Part shown: in pieces, positions 23,160-36,439 of the stretch
Position numbering within the stretch: position 1 is the stretch's first letter
How the letters are laid out: each line of letters begins with the position of its first letter
From: Siphonodentalium dalli
Taxonomy: Eukaryota > Mollusca > Scaphopoda > Gadilida > Siphonodentaliidae
Reading direction: 5' to 3'
Length of the DNA stretch: 64,000 bases
Assembly (NCBI GenBank): GCA_032622095.1
Contig: CP136065.1
Coordinates: 19,954,134 to 20,018,133, forward strand
Position numbers and translations under genes: made by a program
Notes under the pieces: model-generated
The model's database searches: none
What the model saw: the letters and a program-made list of their open reading frames with translations, nothing else
Told to the model about the DNA's origin: nothing

Positions 23160-23690
23160 AAATGTGAAAAGGGCCTCCCATAGTAAGAGGGGACTCTAAA
23201 TTTCTTGAACATTGAAATTCCCTTTGTTTGAGAATTTGTACATGTTTATATTGAATATTCTCAGTAAATAATTATTCTGTGTGTTTCAAAAGAAATCAGA
23301 ATGAATTGTTATTGTTTTTAAGTATTGGTTATAGATAACAGTTAATTAGATTGACTCCCCTCTTCCCAGATGCATCCTTACTGTGGAAGACCGATCGCCC
23401 GGCGATTCACCCAGGTCTGTTGGATGGCTCAAACGACTTTCCTACTATGGCCAGTTTGTACCCTTGATTTGATTGACACATTTAATTGTTTCGTACCATG
23501 TTTTTGGTCATTTCACACCATATATTGGTATGTTTCGTTGATTCCCAAAAATGATGATTGGTCATTCGTATGTGAAAAATTATTTTAATCGCGTTAACTT
23601 AATGAAAGCGAACATGTTCATGATTTAACGTTCGTGATGATGACAACCCGACATTTACATGTTAACATATTTCTTTCTTTTTTTTGCGAA
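23160..23690. other. No gene recognised
   Basis: Short chance ORFs only. Confidence 0.5.
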
Positions 23691-23885
23691 ACAAAATTTC
23701 ATTGAACAAAATGTTGATATAAATAACAGGTTTTGGGCAATTGTATACTATATTTGACTGGTTTAGCATTATTTTTGGCGCATTAATCGATTCTGGTAAA
23801 CGAAGTGGCATTTCAAAAAATGGTGTTGTTGTTGAAATCTGATGATATGGGAACCATCGAATCGGACCGAGTATCTTTAATGTCA
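23690..23885 (+). repeat. GTCGAGG dispersed repeat, truncated copy 2
   Basis: It carries only the 3' half of the family, from AATTTCATTGAACAAAATGT to TCGGACCGAGTATCTTTAA. Confidence 0.8.
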
Positions 23886-23889
23886 TTTA

Positions 23890-24715
23890 AAAAAAATAAT
23901 ACCGGTATACTCAAAGGTACGAATTGTCGAACTGATACAGGAACTGGTATGAAATGTCCAGAACCCTGGTGCGAAACATCTCTATGTCAAACTTCCATGG
24001 TATGAAATGCCAGCAACCTACTGGCTATTCATCCATTGCACATTATAATTTATTTCCAATGGGCATGGATAAGAGTCTCCCATTGGGGAGGGGGTCCACC
24101 TTGATACATGTATGTTCCGACAGCACCCCATTGGAAGGAAGTTTCCTACAGATGGCTACAGGGTACATGTATATCGGTCCAAAATTTGTTCGAAAATTAT
24201 TAATTAGATATGACATTTTTGCACGGTATGGCTTGATATCAAACTCCATTTGTACTTAGGTGAATATCACTTCAATTTGCCCTAAATCGAGTAATATCAT
24301 TTTCGACATCACTAATTAAGAGTAATACATGTATGAGTTTATGACATCACGATCTGAGTAATACACGGTATGGCTTTATGACATGGTGTAATTCTATTTC
24401 ACTGTTAGATAAGGCATAGATACCAATTTTTTGTGATGTAACTAATTTGAAAGAGTTGTCAATATTACACTGTTACTAAGAGGCGAACTACCGTAATTAA
24501 TAGATAGGGTATTACTTGGTTGGTTTGGTATTATAGGCCTGATTTCAGCCCTCAGTAGCCTCGTATCAGCCTTCGACGTCAGGCTGATTGTGATATGAGG
24601 TTACCTCAGGGTGATATAGGGCCTAATATCAAACCAATGATGTTGGCGCTGCTAGTCTACAGGGTCACTGTCTGTTTGTTCCCCTCGCCGAGGAGATATA
24701 AATGGGTACAGGACG
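23890..24715. other. No gene recognised
   Basis: GAGTAATA/TGACATCAC words recur at 24290-24390 as a weak tandem repeat. Nothing coding was seen. Confidence 0.45.
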
Positions 24716-24734
24716 TTTTGTATCGTCTTAAGTC

Positions 24735-24860
24735 ATTTCGTACCACATTTTTGGTAGTTTCGTACCATATTTTTGGTAGTTTCGTACCTTATTGTTTGGT
24801 CGTTTCGTACCATGTAGGAAACCAATTGGTCATTTCGTACCATGTTACTACATGTATGTC
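24735..24860 (+). repeat. TTTCGTACCATATTTTTGGT tandem repeat
   Basis: Five degenerate units of about 22 bp, with inverted partial units at 24930-24980 and single units at 23490-23540. Confidence 0.8.
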
Positions 24861-25373
24861 ACACCATATGGAAACAAATAAATGATTTTCTACAAAGTAC
24901 GAAATAAAAAAAAGTAACCAAACAATCCGGTACCGGTATGTAAAACCAAAAAATATGGTATGGAACGACCATGGTTATGGTATCGAATACTGATATAATG
25001 AAGAAGTCACTGCAGTTGTATATATCATTTATGTGGTCACAATATATGCATGTATAATGCAACCTGTAAGTTGACATGACCTCTGTTCTAGTTGGCTTAT
25101 GATTGAGTTATGAAGTGCTCTCGCACTGTCAGGTTTACTTGATCAATACTCCAGCAATGTTCAGAATCCTATCCCACGACACTCATATGAAACGTCTAGA
25201 AAATAGAATCCATATTTAATAAATCCTTCAGACATTCAGTATTATCGATCGCCTGAATCAACATATGACTGTTCGAAGCGGTTCGACTCAATGATTGTTT
25301 TTAAGAAGAAGTCGTCGCAATGTACAGTGCTAGTACGCAGTAGATCGAACGATTATCTTACAGTGTTAGAGAT

Positions 25374-25399
25374 GTTGTTGTTGTTGTTGTTGTTGTTGA
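25374..25399 (+). repeat. (GTT)n microsatellite
   Basis: Eight uninterrupted TTG triplets. Confidence 0.95.
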
Positions 25400-25989
25400 C
25401 ATAAATCATATTGATACTGCTGTTGTTAGTACTTGTCACACACATCCTAAGTTCTCCACCGGATTTTGACAGACAATCCCTGCAACACTGCGAACAGTGA
25501 CAATCACAGTAATACTGACAGTGAATGAGTTATAGATACTGACAGTGATACATCAACATCATACAGTCCTCAAATTCGGTTGCTTAATTTTCCTTAGGTT
25601 TTCTTAGAATATTTTTTTAGAATTATATATAAATTCTTCATTTGTAGAATAAGTTGAATAACAATCACTTATTATGACAATCGTCGTCAACAACATGATA
25701 AAAATTGATAGTTGTCTGGTTGTATAATTTGATCGATTCAATGATTGCTGGCACTGCATTTCTGTCTCGCTGGCCTCGCGACTATCTTCTTCAGATCTTC
25801 GTCGGCATTCTGGGTCAAATGCATCTTCGGTATCTGCTACATGTACAGGATATAGTCCGTATATCATCGCAGTTTTCATGTTCAGGGTCATTTTCTGACG
25901 CGAAAATGTTCGAGAACATGTATTTTTTCTCTCTCGCGGGATATCCCATGTTGACGTCACGGATTTTGCGATTAGGTGACTCCAGCAAG

Positions 25990-26250
25990 ATTGGTGACCA
26001 GCGCCCCTAGCGTTAATTCGAAAATTAACTAGTAATTCAAGAATTGTTCATTGGTTTTTAAACGGAATCTATTAATTATGTAGACTCGTCCATTAATTCT
26101 GCATTTTTAGTCATTGGTTTCACCGGAAATAGTTGATTCCGCTATTAGATATTGATTCGAATACGAACGTTAATTGTGCATTGGTGATAATTTATATCTA
26201 TTAAATATAAGAATGACAATAAGGTCTATTAGTTTTATAACTATAATCAT
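25990..26250 (+). repeat. Dispersed repeat, uninterrupted relative of 20925-21090
   Basis: It starts CGCCCCTAGCGTTAATTCG and ends at AAGGTCTATTAGTTTTATAAC. Beyond that, the sequence continues to 26560 as loosely repeated TATTG(A/G)-containing words. Confidence 0.7.
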
Positions 26251-26699
26251 TGATCGTGGGAAATCGTCTATTGGTTTGAAATATCTTTATTGATTAAGAA
26301 AATATGGCTATTGAAACGGAATGTACGTTTATTGAATATGCGCGAATCTTACTAATTGTGTGTTATTAGATATTAGTTGAACAATGAATACTATTAAATT
26401 AAAATAGAACATTCATTTTGCATCGGTCAACATTGATTACGAATCTATATCTATTAAAACGGAACTGTCTCTTATTGAATCCAAGAACGATTATTGGTTT
26501 GAAAATAGAGAATATTGGTTTGAAAATAGAGACTATTGTTTTCACAAACCACCATTAACTTTTATTTCATGTAATTTCCGACCGAATGGCCGCCCATATT
26601 AATGGCTTGAAATTTCCGAACTGGCTTCTCCCAGCATTGATTTTAGTTTATTTTAATATTTAATCTTTGACTTACTTCTGAGGAGGGAAGAAGAGTCAT

Positions 26700-27250
26700 T
26701 TAGAGGACCATGGTTCTGCACAGTGGAAGAAATATTTGAAATCTGAACCTGAAAACTGCAAAATCTTTGCATTTATAGAAGTCAACTTCAGGCAATTTCA
26801 GGTCTCGATTTTTAAATCGATTAGCAGTGTCTAACTGGCCACTGGGGAGGGGCCATGCAGGATCAATCGGCTGCAATGGAAGAACAATTTGAAATCTGAT
26901 CCTGAAAACTGCAAAATCCTATAGCATCTAGAGGTCTAATGCCTGGCAAATTGAGGCGTTGGTTTTGGAAAAATCGATTAGCAGTGTTTAATTGGCCACG
27001 GGAGAGGGGCCACGAACCCTCGGCCGCAATGTGATAAAATTTTGAAATCTGAAATTGAAAACTGCATGCAAACAATCATATAGCTTCTATAGAGGTCGAA
27101 CTCCAGGCAAATTAACTGAAGGCGTCCTTTTTTTTTGGTATTTATTAGCAGTTTGTGACTGGCCACCGGGGAGGGATCAGAACCCATCATAACAAGTGGA
27201 AAAAGAATTTGAAATCTGAACCTGAAAACTGCAAAATCCTAGCATATAGC
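26700..27250 (+). repeat. Tandem repeat, about 155-bp units, four copies
   Basis: Each unit has TTTGAAATCTGAACCTGAAA, ACTGCAAAATC, GAGGTC, GGCAAATT, ATTAGCAGTG and GGCCAC(T/C)GGGGAGGG in that order. Confidence 0.9.
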
Positions 27251-27269
27251 ATAGACTGGCATCAAGTTA

Positions 27270-27500
27270 TCCAAGTGTTGGAAATTTCCGACCTAACACC
27301 GCCCTAAGGTTGGAAAATTTCAAATTGATGGCCATTTCAATACAAGATTTTGACCAAAAGCAAAAATATATCACTGTTGGTATCCAAACAACAAATTCCC
27401 CACTAATAATTCGTTATAAATAAATCAAACTACGAGAACACTTTCAACCTATTGTTGGTGTGAAATTTCCAACTACTGTTGTGTCAGTTATGAAATTTCC
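27270..27500 (+). repeat. Dispersed repeat shared with 41440-41650
   Basis: Both loci carry ATCACTGTTGG(T) and GTGAAATTTCCAAC words in the same order and orientation, about 200 bp in length. Confidence 0.65.
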
Positions 27501-28004
27501 ATCAAGGAAATCTTGCATTGTTGATGGAAGCAAGCCATTCCAATCATAGCTATAGATGATCCAGTGTCGAAGTACGCAAAATGTATAAATATTTCAGTTT
27601 AAGTACTTCACTCTTGCTGAATAACGGGTCAGTTTGGAAATTATTTCTAGCCATATTTATCATTCGAATACCTTTTTCTGTGTTTTGAAAAGTTGATCAG
27701 AATGGACCGAATTCCCACAAATTTCAATTCCATAGACCAAATGGCTCTGGATAAGTGTGAAGTATATTTTGTTCAAGGCTGATTGGGGTAAGAATATGTT
27801 AACCATATTCACGCTGTATAAAGTTTTTCTTAATTTGTTGCAAAGGTAACTTATGTGGCCTTGTCTGTGAGCGATTCGTTTAGTACTATTCCTAGAAATT
27901 TAAAAGTGGGGATCTCAGTTGTATTTGTTGCTCGGTCGATGGAATGTTCGTTTATAATTATTTGTTTATCTTGAGCATTTCGATAAATCATTGCATTGAG
28001 AACC

Positions 28005-28975
28005 GTATATTTGTCCCCCGTAAAATTTATTTTCGGGGGACTATTGTAATCAGCTCCGTCCGTATGTCCGTGCGTGCGTCCGTGTGTCCGTCCGTCCGGA
28101 ATATAACTCCAGTAATGATCATCCGATTTTATTGAAACTTGGTATGTAGTTGTCTCAACCAAGCACACATGTGCTCTGCAATTATGGTTTGATCCGATGT
28201 TCTTTTATGGAGTTATTCACCTTTTTCAACTTTTGTTTTACTTAGAAAATTTCCGGATGATATCTCAAGTTTGGATCCTTTAATTGCAAATATTTTATGT
28301 GGATCAGTCATATCGAGATACAGGTTGAGTTCGAATTTGAGTTTGATCCGATGATTTTTCCTAGAGTTATGGACTTTATTCGACTTAGAAAATTCAATTT
28401 TCCTTCTTTTTTCTTTGGTTTCCGGATGATAACTCAAGATTGGACTGTTCAATTGAAAATTCCGTTTTAATGTGAGTCATTGATATCAAAATACAGGCCA
28501 AGTTCGAATTTGAGTTTGATCTGATGATTCTTCTCAGAGTTATGGGCTTTTCAACTTAGAAAATTCAATTTTTCTTGTTTTTTCTTTGGTTTCTGGATGA
28601 TAACTCGAGTTTGGTTCGTTTAAATGGAAATTCTGTTTTTTTGGTCGGTCGTTCATATCAACATACAGGTCAAGTTCGAATTTTAGTTTGATCCAATGAT
28701 TTTTCCCAGAGTTATGGGTCTTTCGACTTTGAAAAACATTTTTTTATAATTTTCTGTATGAGGGTACCTTCATGGTGTAATCAACTCCTCCTACAGTTTT
28801 GATCGTAGATATTTGAAACTTCAGAGTATTGTTATCCACATATTGCAGATGTGCAACATGAATATAGATGACGGAAAATAAAAAAAATGTACGGAATTAT
28901 TAACCCTTTCGACTTAGAACATTTCAACATTTTTTTTAATTTCTTTAACGAAGCGGCATCGACTTGCCACGTTGT
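28005..28975 (+). repeat. GGGGGACTA...GGGGGACAC dispersed element, copy 1
   Basis: It starts TTTTCGGGGGACTATTGTAA followed by a GTCCGTCCGT-rich tract, contains three internal units of about 115 bp (CAGGTCAAGTTCGAATTT...GAGTTATGG) and ends GCATCGACTTGCCACGTTGT then CGGGGGACACTGTGGTC. The same boundaries occur at 43410-44510. It is non-coding. Confidence 0.8.
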
Positions 28976-29171
28976 CGGGGGACACTGTGGTCGGCCGACC
29001 TTTTATTAGTTTTACTATCAATTATTATTAGTTTGTTGACTGCGCACTATTGTAGTATTGATTTCAGCTCCACATTCGCTATTTCAAATATGTTGTCCAT
29101 GTTTTATCTGATAGATACAGCGTTGTGTCATTTTCAAAGGATAGAACGTTTAAAGGCCCACTAAATTTTCG

Positions 29172-31331
29172 AACCCCCAGATTACATTATATAAAATATA
29201 TGCCATATTATATACCATGAACCCCCAGATTACATTATATAAAATATATGCCATATTATATACCATGAACCCCCAGATTACATTATATAAAATATATTCC
29301 ATATTATATACCATGAACCCCCAGATTACATTATATAAAATATATGCCATATTATATACCATGAACCCCCAGATTACATTATATAAAATATATGCCATAT
29401 TATATACCATGAACACCCAGATTACATTATATAAAATATATGCCATATTATATACCATGAACCCCCAGATTACATTATATAAAATATATGCCATATTATA
29501 TACCATGAATCCCCAGATTACATTATATAAAATATATGCCATATTATATACCATGAACCCTCAGATCACATTATATAAAATATATGCCATATTATATACC
29601 ATGAACCCCCAGATTACATTATATAAAATATATGCCATATTATATACCATGAACCCCCAGATTACATTATATAAAATATATGCCATATTATATACCATGA
29701 ACCCTCAGATCACATTATATAAAATATATGCCATATTATATACCATGAACCCCCAGATTACATTATATAAAATATATGCCATATTATATACCATGAACCC
29801 CCAGATCATATTATATAAAATATATGCCATATTATATACCATGAACCCCCAGATTACATTATATAAAATATATGCCATATTATATACCATGAACCCCCAG
29901 ATTACATTATATAAAATATATGCCATATTATATACCATGAACCCCCAGATTACATTATATAAAATATATGCCATATTATATACCATAAACCCCCAGATTA
30001 CATTATATAAAATATATGCCATATTATATACCATGAACCCCCAGATTACATTATATAAAATATATGCCATATTATATACCATAAACCCCCAGCTTACATT
30101 ATATAAAATATATGCCATATTATATACCATGAACCCCCAGATTACATTATATAAAATATATGCCATATTATATACCATGAACCCCCAGATTACATTATAT
30201 AAAATATATGCCATATTATATACCATGAACCCCCAGATTACATTATATAAAATATATGCCATATTATATACCATGAACCCCCAGATCACATTATATAAAA
30301 TATATGCCATATTATATACCATGAACCCCCAGATTACATTATATAAAATATATGCCATATTATATACCATGAACCCCCAGATTACATTATATAAAATATA
30401 TGCCATATTATATACCATGAACCCCCAGATTACATTATATAAAATATATGCCATATTATATACCATAAACCCCCAGATTACATTATATAAAATATATGCC
30501 ATATTATATACCATGAACCCCCAGATTACATTATATAAGATATATGCCATATTATATACCATGAACCCCCAGATTACATTATATAAAATATATGCCATAT
30601 TATATACCATGAACCCCCAGATTACATTATATAAAATATATGCCATATTATATACCATGAACCCCCAGATTACATTATATAAAATATATGCCATATTATA
30701 TACCATAAACCCCCAGATTACATAATATAAAATATATGCCATATTATATACCATGAACCTCCCAGATTACATTATATAAAATATATGCCATATTATATAC
30801 CATGAACCCCCAGATTACATTATATAAAATATATGCCATATTATATACCATAAACCCCCAGATTACATTATATAAAATATATGCCATATTATATACCATG
30901 AACCCCCAGATTACATTATATAAAATATATGCCATATTATATACCATGAACCCCCAGATTACATTATATAAAATATATGCCATATTATATACCATGAACC
31001 CCCAGATTACATTATGTAAAATATATGCCATATTATATACCATGAACCCCCAGATTACATTATATAAAAAATATGCCATATTATATACCATGAACCCCCA
31101 GATTACATTATATAAAATATATGCCATATTATAAACCATGAACCCCCAGATTACATTATGTAAAATATATGCCATATTATATACCATGAACCCCCAGATT
31201 ACATTATATAAAATATATGCCATATTATATACCATGAACCCCCAGATTATATTATATAAAATATATGCTATATTATATACCATGAACCCCCAGATTACAT
31301 TATATAAAATATATGCCATATTATATACCAT
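29172..31331 (+). repeat. 48-bp satellite, 45 units
   Basis: Uniform units of AACCCCCAGATTACATTATA + TAAAATATATGCCATATTAT + ATACCATG (48 bp) show low divergence. The total span equals 45 x 48. Because 48 is a multiple of three, both strands show long open frames (up to 502 codons) with a 16-residue period. I consider these non-genic. Both borders continue into a dispersed repeat also found at 10130-10480 with one unit. Confidence 0.97.
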
Positions 31332-31490
31332 TTGAAAGAAGAAGCTCAAAAACACGGTATTATCAATTTATCCAGTGTAATAAACTGTGGACATGTTTTT
31401 TTGTTGAGTTACCGACGTGTTTTTGTCCTTAAGTTTTATGTCTTTTGTAGTGCAAACTGTATTATTTTCAATGGAGGGGGGATAACTCTA
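31332..31490 (+). repeat. Right border of the repeat carrying the 48-bp satellite
   Basis: TTTGAAAGAAGAAGCTCAAA through GTTGAGTTACCGACGTGTTT to GGAGGGGGGATAACTC matches 10228-10390. Confidence 0.8.
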
Positions 31491-32330
31491 CACCTGAAAT
31501 TTAGCAGGATAATGGTTCAAATAAATCTTATGTATAGAACTGTCACAGCCATGATTGGCTTGAAATAGAACCGTAACACACACGTGCTGATTACGAGGCT
31601 ACTGTTCCAAATTATCAACCGCTATCGGGATATTTTCTCAGCTATTTTACAGAAGAATAACACGTGTGTACTTTACACTCAGTGTTCGTGTTCAGAAAGC
31701 GTTTCATATTTTATACGCCACCAAAATCAAAGGAATTGCGTTTACGTGGCTTGATTTTCATTGATAACATGTTGATATTTACGCGTTAACTCGCTAATTC
31801 CAAGTAAATTGTGATTTAGAGTTCAGGTTTCGATAATACGGCACTTCTGCAGCCTCTGTTCATTCAGGATAGTATAATACATTCAATATATCTATAATTA
31901 TGTGTATTTTGTCGCGAAAATGATTATTTTAAATCATAAGGAACCGTAACAAATCAGTCAAGAACTATCACAATACCGGTGACAGAACGACTTCCGATGT
32001 AACAGTTCCTACACAGTGATGATTATCGTATTGTTGGACATGAAACGACAAGTGAAGGTTAAAGGGACTGTATTCCAAAAAAACGCGCTTTGAGTTGTAA
32101 AATTGGTACGAAATAATGATGGTGTGTTTTCGTCAAAACTCCAATCCGTAGTAGTTTTGCGAAAGGACTTTTTGGCCATAACGATAGATTTAAGACTACC
32201 AATAGCTATCCGTATTCGTAATCGTAATTGTAAGAATGCGAAAGGTCTCTATTATCATAAATTTAACTTCAACAGAGAACTATCGTTAGGCATGCACTAA
32301 TGGACATCTATACTCGGGAATCATATACTT
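31491..32330. other. No gene recognised
   Basis: Short chance ORFs only. Confidence 0.5.
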
Positions 32331-32790
32331 GACATACTTCCTTGTTGATTTCTAGGAAGTAATACAAATGGCTGCCCTTATTTAAACTTATCGTCATGCT
32401 ATCATTCACCGACTAGAATTTCTGAGAAATATATTTATCAGAAATTCTAGTCGGTGAATGATAGCACGATATGTTAAGTTTAAATTGGTTTCTAATAGTT
32501 AAACACGCCATCGTGGTAATTGTGGTAGTTATTTCATTACGGATTAACTTAGACTGGACACCCATCCGTAAGTTACGATATTAATTTAGTTTAATTAGCA
32601 CACATTTGTTAAAGATGCCCCATCGACTGAACACCACAAAACAATTATAGGTGTACGTTGTGTATACACCATGTATAATCTAATGAAATCGAACACACGA
32701 AGCCATCAAGTGGTGTCTTCGTATACTCAGATATCTACTTTAAATGGGTAGTGTTACCATGCAGGTTCCCTAAAAGTCAAACGATAACAT
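32330..32790 (-). repeat. Inverted-duplication segment paired with 10520-10960
   Basis: This is the reverse complement of the left copy. It differs by a perfect hairpin at 32398-32465 where the left copy has only one arm. Confidence 0.85.
32398..32465. repeat. Perfect 28-bp-arm hairpin
   Basis: Arms GCTATCATTCACCGACTAGA + ATTTCTGA and their exact reverse complement surround a spacer of about 12 bp. The equivalent left-copy locus near 10805-10850 has the sequence only once, so the hairpin arose by local inverted duplication. Confidence 0.85.
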
Positions 32791-32799
32791 ACTATAAAG

Positions 32800-33590
32800 A
32801 TCGTTTATAGTGCTGTACATTTAACGACGAGTAGTAAAGAGCGTTCTTAGAGATATGCTCTTATATTCCAATCTCGATGCATTATTTTTGGACGTACTCA
32901 TGTGGTTCATGTGATGCACGTGTTATGAATGGCATTGGACGCATGCATACAATATCCATAGTTGTTTGCGCCTATAGCTATAGGATATACTTTACTCGTA
33001 TTAAATTCGCGCATTACTATTTCAGCTCAGTTTTAAATTAACACACTTTGAATTCGTGCACCACCATGTGCTAATTAAACACTGACTTTTATGTATATAT
33101 ATGACGGTTGATAAATTCCAACATAACACCGATTGTGCACTGTTACGAACATATATCGGCATCATTTAATACTGACTATATGATGGCATGTGATATAGTG
33201 TAGCATAAAGTGTGGTAATGCATGCCTCAATATAGCTATAGCTGTGGTGCTTATATATAATAGTTTCCCACCGCGGGCAAAGATTGGTAATGTCTGTGGG
33301 TGCATGGTTTTCGATTTTCGCCTCTTCGCTATCTTTGCACAAATTTAGACCGTCGGTTTCCCAACCAAAATGGGCGGCAATTGAGTGAGTTACGGGTGCG
33401 ATAACATCATGTCTCTACGACAGTCAAATTTCCGAATAGCTTGTATATTTCATTCAGAACTCTTTGCCAAAATTTGCTTTCTGGAGCAATGGATCATATG
33501 TTGCGATTCGTTATTTAAAGACATATTACGCGCCTTTTTCACTTCTTCATCACGGCCACTACACCCATTTGAATAATGTATAATGTATCA
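32800..33590. other. No gene recognised
   Basis: AT-rich sequence with short ORFs. Confidence 0.5.
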
Positions 33591-33759
33591 ATAAATTATT
33601 ATTTGTCAAAAAAATTCAACAACAATGCAATTTTGATACTCAAATCAGTGCAAATATTGGTTTATGTCACAAAAACGATACTGCTAGATCAATTTTGGAT
33701 ATTTTAAAACAATTACAGATGCATAATCCGAATTAACGCTCCTAAATTACTATTTCTTT

Positions 33760-34180
33760 GGCTTCGGGGGTCAAAAATATTTTATTCGAGTCGAGGAACC
33801 CACACAGCAAAGTTCAGAGTGATCGGATATCGATTGTTGTATTCTATTATTTTTCACCACCGATAATTTTCTGTGACCCAGTAAATGGTCGACGAGAAGA
33901 CGGTCTCGGACAAAATTGCGGATGAAGATGGGTAACTCTAAAATCAAGTGGCTTTTTTATTTGTGTCAGCTATTTGACAAACCGGCAAAATTTCGTTGAA
34001 CAAAATGTTGATAAATAACTGGTTTTGGTAAATTGTATACAATAGTGGACTGTGGTTAGCATTTTATTTGGGCAATTAATCGATACTGGTAACTGGAGCG
34101 GCATTTAAAACAACGTTGTTGTTGTTATTGTTGAAATCTGATGATATGGGGACAATCGAATCGGATTGAGCACCTTTAAT
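33760..34180 (+). repeat. GTCGAGG dispersed repeat, copy 3
   Basis: It carries TTCGAGTCGAGGAACC, GGTCGACGAGAAGACGGTCT and GAATCGGATTGAGCACCTTT in the family order. It splits the inverted-duplication segment matching 9700-9900, so it inserted after the duplication or was lost from the left copy. Confidence 0.85.
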
Positions 34181-34249
34181 TGCAAATGGCGATTTGAAGT
34201 CTCAAGTTACATGCAGGTAAAGCTGATAGTGTAATCTGGTTCACTCGTT

Positions 34250-34620
34250 AAATGGTTTATTACTTGAAATAGATTTTGTTGGGAAAACAATGTTTTACCT
34301 CACGAGTTACTAAACTGACATGGATTATTTGAACATCCAAATTCCAAATTTTTTAAAATATGTATACTATAATTAACGACGTATTGGATCACCGGAATCG
34401 TGTCATAATGTGACAAAGTTGAGCATTGTGAAGTACAATAATTTAAGTCTTCAAACCACCGGTTCCCATTTTGAACGATATCAAATTTGAATAGAATCGA
34501 ATAGCATATAAAAGAATATAATAGAAAATAATGGAATATAAAATAATAGAATATAATAGAAAAGAATTTATTGAGCCTCATTACAACATCATAGTTTGAT
34601 CACAAGACTATAAAATAATA
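34250..34620 (-). repeat. Inverted-duplication segment paired with 8270-8500 and 9700-9780
   Basis: It contains the reverse complement of the 9720-9790 segment and the AATAGAATATAATAG-type stretch matching 8280-8350. Confidence 0.55.
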
Positions 34621-35264
34621 AACAAGAAATATGATAATTGCAGAGACTAGATGAAGTAGTGCGGCTGAAGTTTAGAAGTGAAAAAGTGAGTGATATCTTT
34701 GCAAAGTTGATCTAGACCATTTAAGATAGAATGAAGAGCAGTCTCATTGTATGATAGAAATTAGAAACATATGTATTTAACATCGCAAAATGAAAATGCA
34801 ACTTTATAACAGTATGCTAATGAAGAATTCAAGTAAAATTAGTCATATCAGATTTCATGAATACACAAATTGTCATGAAAATTTATTTATTTAATTGTAT
34901 AGATAGATATTTATTGCGATACACCAATTTATGGCAGTTGCACAATTAAACATAACGAACATATATATCATAAACAACATAGTAACAAACATAATATAAC
35001 TAATTTCTAATATTGATAATGACACATTTACAATTGTGAACTACTAATGAGCTGTTTTCTCCAAATGAAGAATAACCGGATCATGTTGCACACATATATG
35101 CCATCAACGTCGTTTTTCGGTTGATCTATGAGCCTATAGATCGACCAGTAGACGAATAACATACTCTATAATTCCATGCTTGTTTTTCATGATATTTAAA
35201 AAATTTAAATTTATATGCTGTTATCTGATATACAAGACATTGCATCTGGGTCAGTAGACAGATT

Positions 35265-35450
35265 ATTCAAATAAACTGAGGACGCGTTTCACTGTTCGTG
35301 CAATAGCAGGCAATTGAGCATAATAATACACCATGCGAGTAATACATCGTCCAATATGAACATTGCACAAGGTTAAATGAAGGCACTTTGTGCTGGTGTG
35401 ACTGTGATGATGCAAGATGATACACACAAACAGATCATACATACATGGTG
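35265..35450 (-). repeat. Inverted-duplication segment paired with 7935-8130
   Basis: GGCACTTTGTGCTGGTGTGA and neighbours are the reverse complement of the left copy. Confidence 0.75.
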
Positions 35451-35667
35451 ATGATATAAATATCATATACGCAGCAAAATTCTCAATGGAAAACGATTTC
35501 AGATGTAGCATTAAATTTTAGTTAGTATCAACTTATATTTACATAACCAGTATTTTACACTAAATCCTCTCTGTTGGTTGGTCGACTGCCCATTTGGCCA
35601 TGCGTGTTATACCTCAATAAAACAACACATGCAGCCATATATACTAATTAATGAGAATTGAGATAGG

Positions 35668-36376
35668 CTGTGGACACACGTACCACAGGTGCGATGGCAT
35701 AGTAGGTGTGCCCATTTATTATGGTGCAATTTTGGTGACAAGTGGTCGTCATATTTCTGTGCCATATCTAGCGTGTCGCCCGCTGAGTTTCCGTGCAATG
35801 AGTTGACTCGTCCAATTAACCCATGGCGTTTCACCAAGGTTGATCTCTTCTCATTACGTTTTGCTATATATTGTATTCACTATACGATACATATAATTGC
35901 ACGATCGATCATCCAGCATTTTGGTTGACCGTGGCCATCCCTCATTCACTCACATATCATGCATGTAGTACGCGTCGTTGATATGATCTCAATTCATGTT
36001 TATCCACTTATATTAATTTCATGCGTATTAAGACAGTTCCCCAATTGCGTTTTTTATTTTCCGACATTTAGTTCTCCGCATAATTCCGCTAATATTATCA
36101 CGTGGGCCAATGAAATGTCGGAACTGTTGGAGGATATGCAGCTGCGAGAAAGTATCTGGCATAAACAAAGCGAACTATACAAGGACTAAAAACAAGAACA
36201 AGACTGATTATAACGAATTCTGGATGACTCATTGTGCGAATATGCATCGGGTGACATGGCTAGCTATGGCATACTAATTATGACAACCAATTGTTACCAA
36301 ACTCCACCATAATAAATTGTCACACCTATTATGCCATCGCTACTGTGGTACGTACACGTCCACAGCCATTATTAGG
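35668..36376. mobile_element. TIR element with a MADF-like coding remnant
   Basis: The ends GGCTGTGGACACACGTACCA and the reverse complement of 36300-36376 form about 75-bp inverted repeats (shared GATGGCATA(G/A)TAGGTGTG). The interior open frame (see next entry) may be a captured or original fragment. No target duplication was identified with confidence. Confidence 0.6.
36082..36189 (+). pseudogene. Possible MADF-domain fragment
   Basis: After a good acceptor-like tract (36054-36071, ending TTTAG), the frame encodes NEMSELLEDMQLRESIWHK followed by QSELYKD and a stop. The pattern of a leading acidic/hydrophobic helix, an invariant-like Trp and Y-K-D resembles the start of MADF (Myb/SANT-like) domains, which occur as the accessory DNA-binding protein of PIF/Harbinger transposons. 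It stops after about 35 residues, so at best it is a remnant. The match is by eye and weak. Confidence 0.3.
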
Positions 36377-36439
36377 TTAACGTACTGTGATGCGAGGTAT
36401 AATCTCCATATACGTTATGCAGATTCAGATACAAAATTA

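Noticed and set aside
24595-24885. 96-codon open frame with RTTFLVVSYH repeats
   Set aside because: It is the translated TTTCGTACCATATTTTTGGT tandem repeat.
29217-31355. Very long open frames (502, 349 and 203 codons) on both strands
   Set aside because: They are perfect 16-residue echoes of the 48-bp satellite on both strands, with no codon bias or start context. They are arithmetic artefacts.
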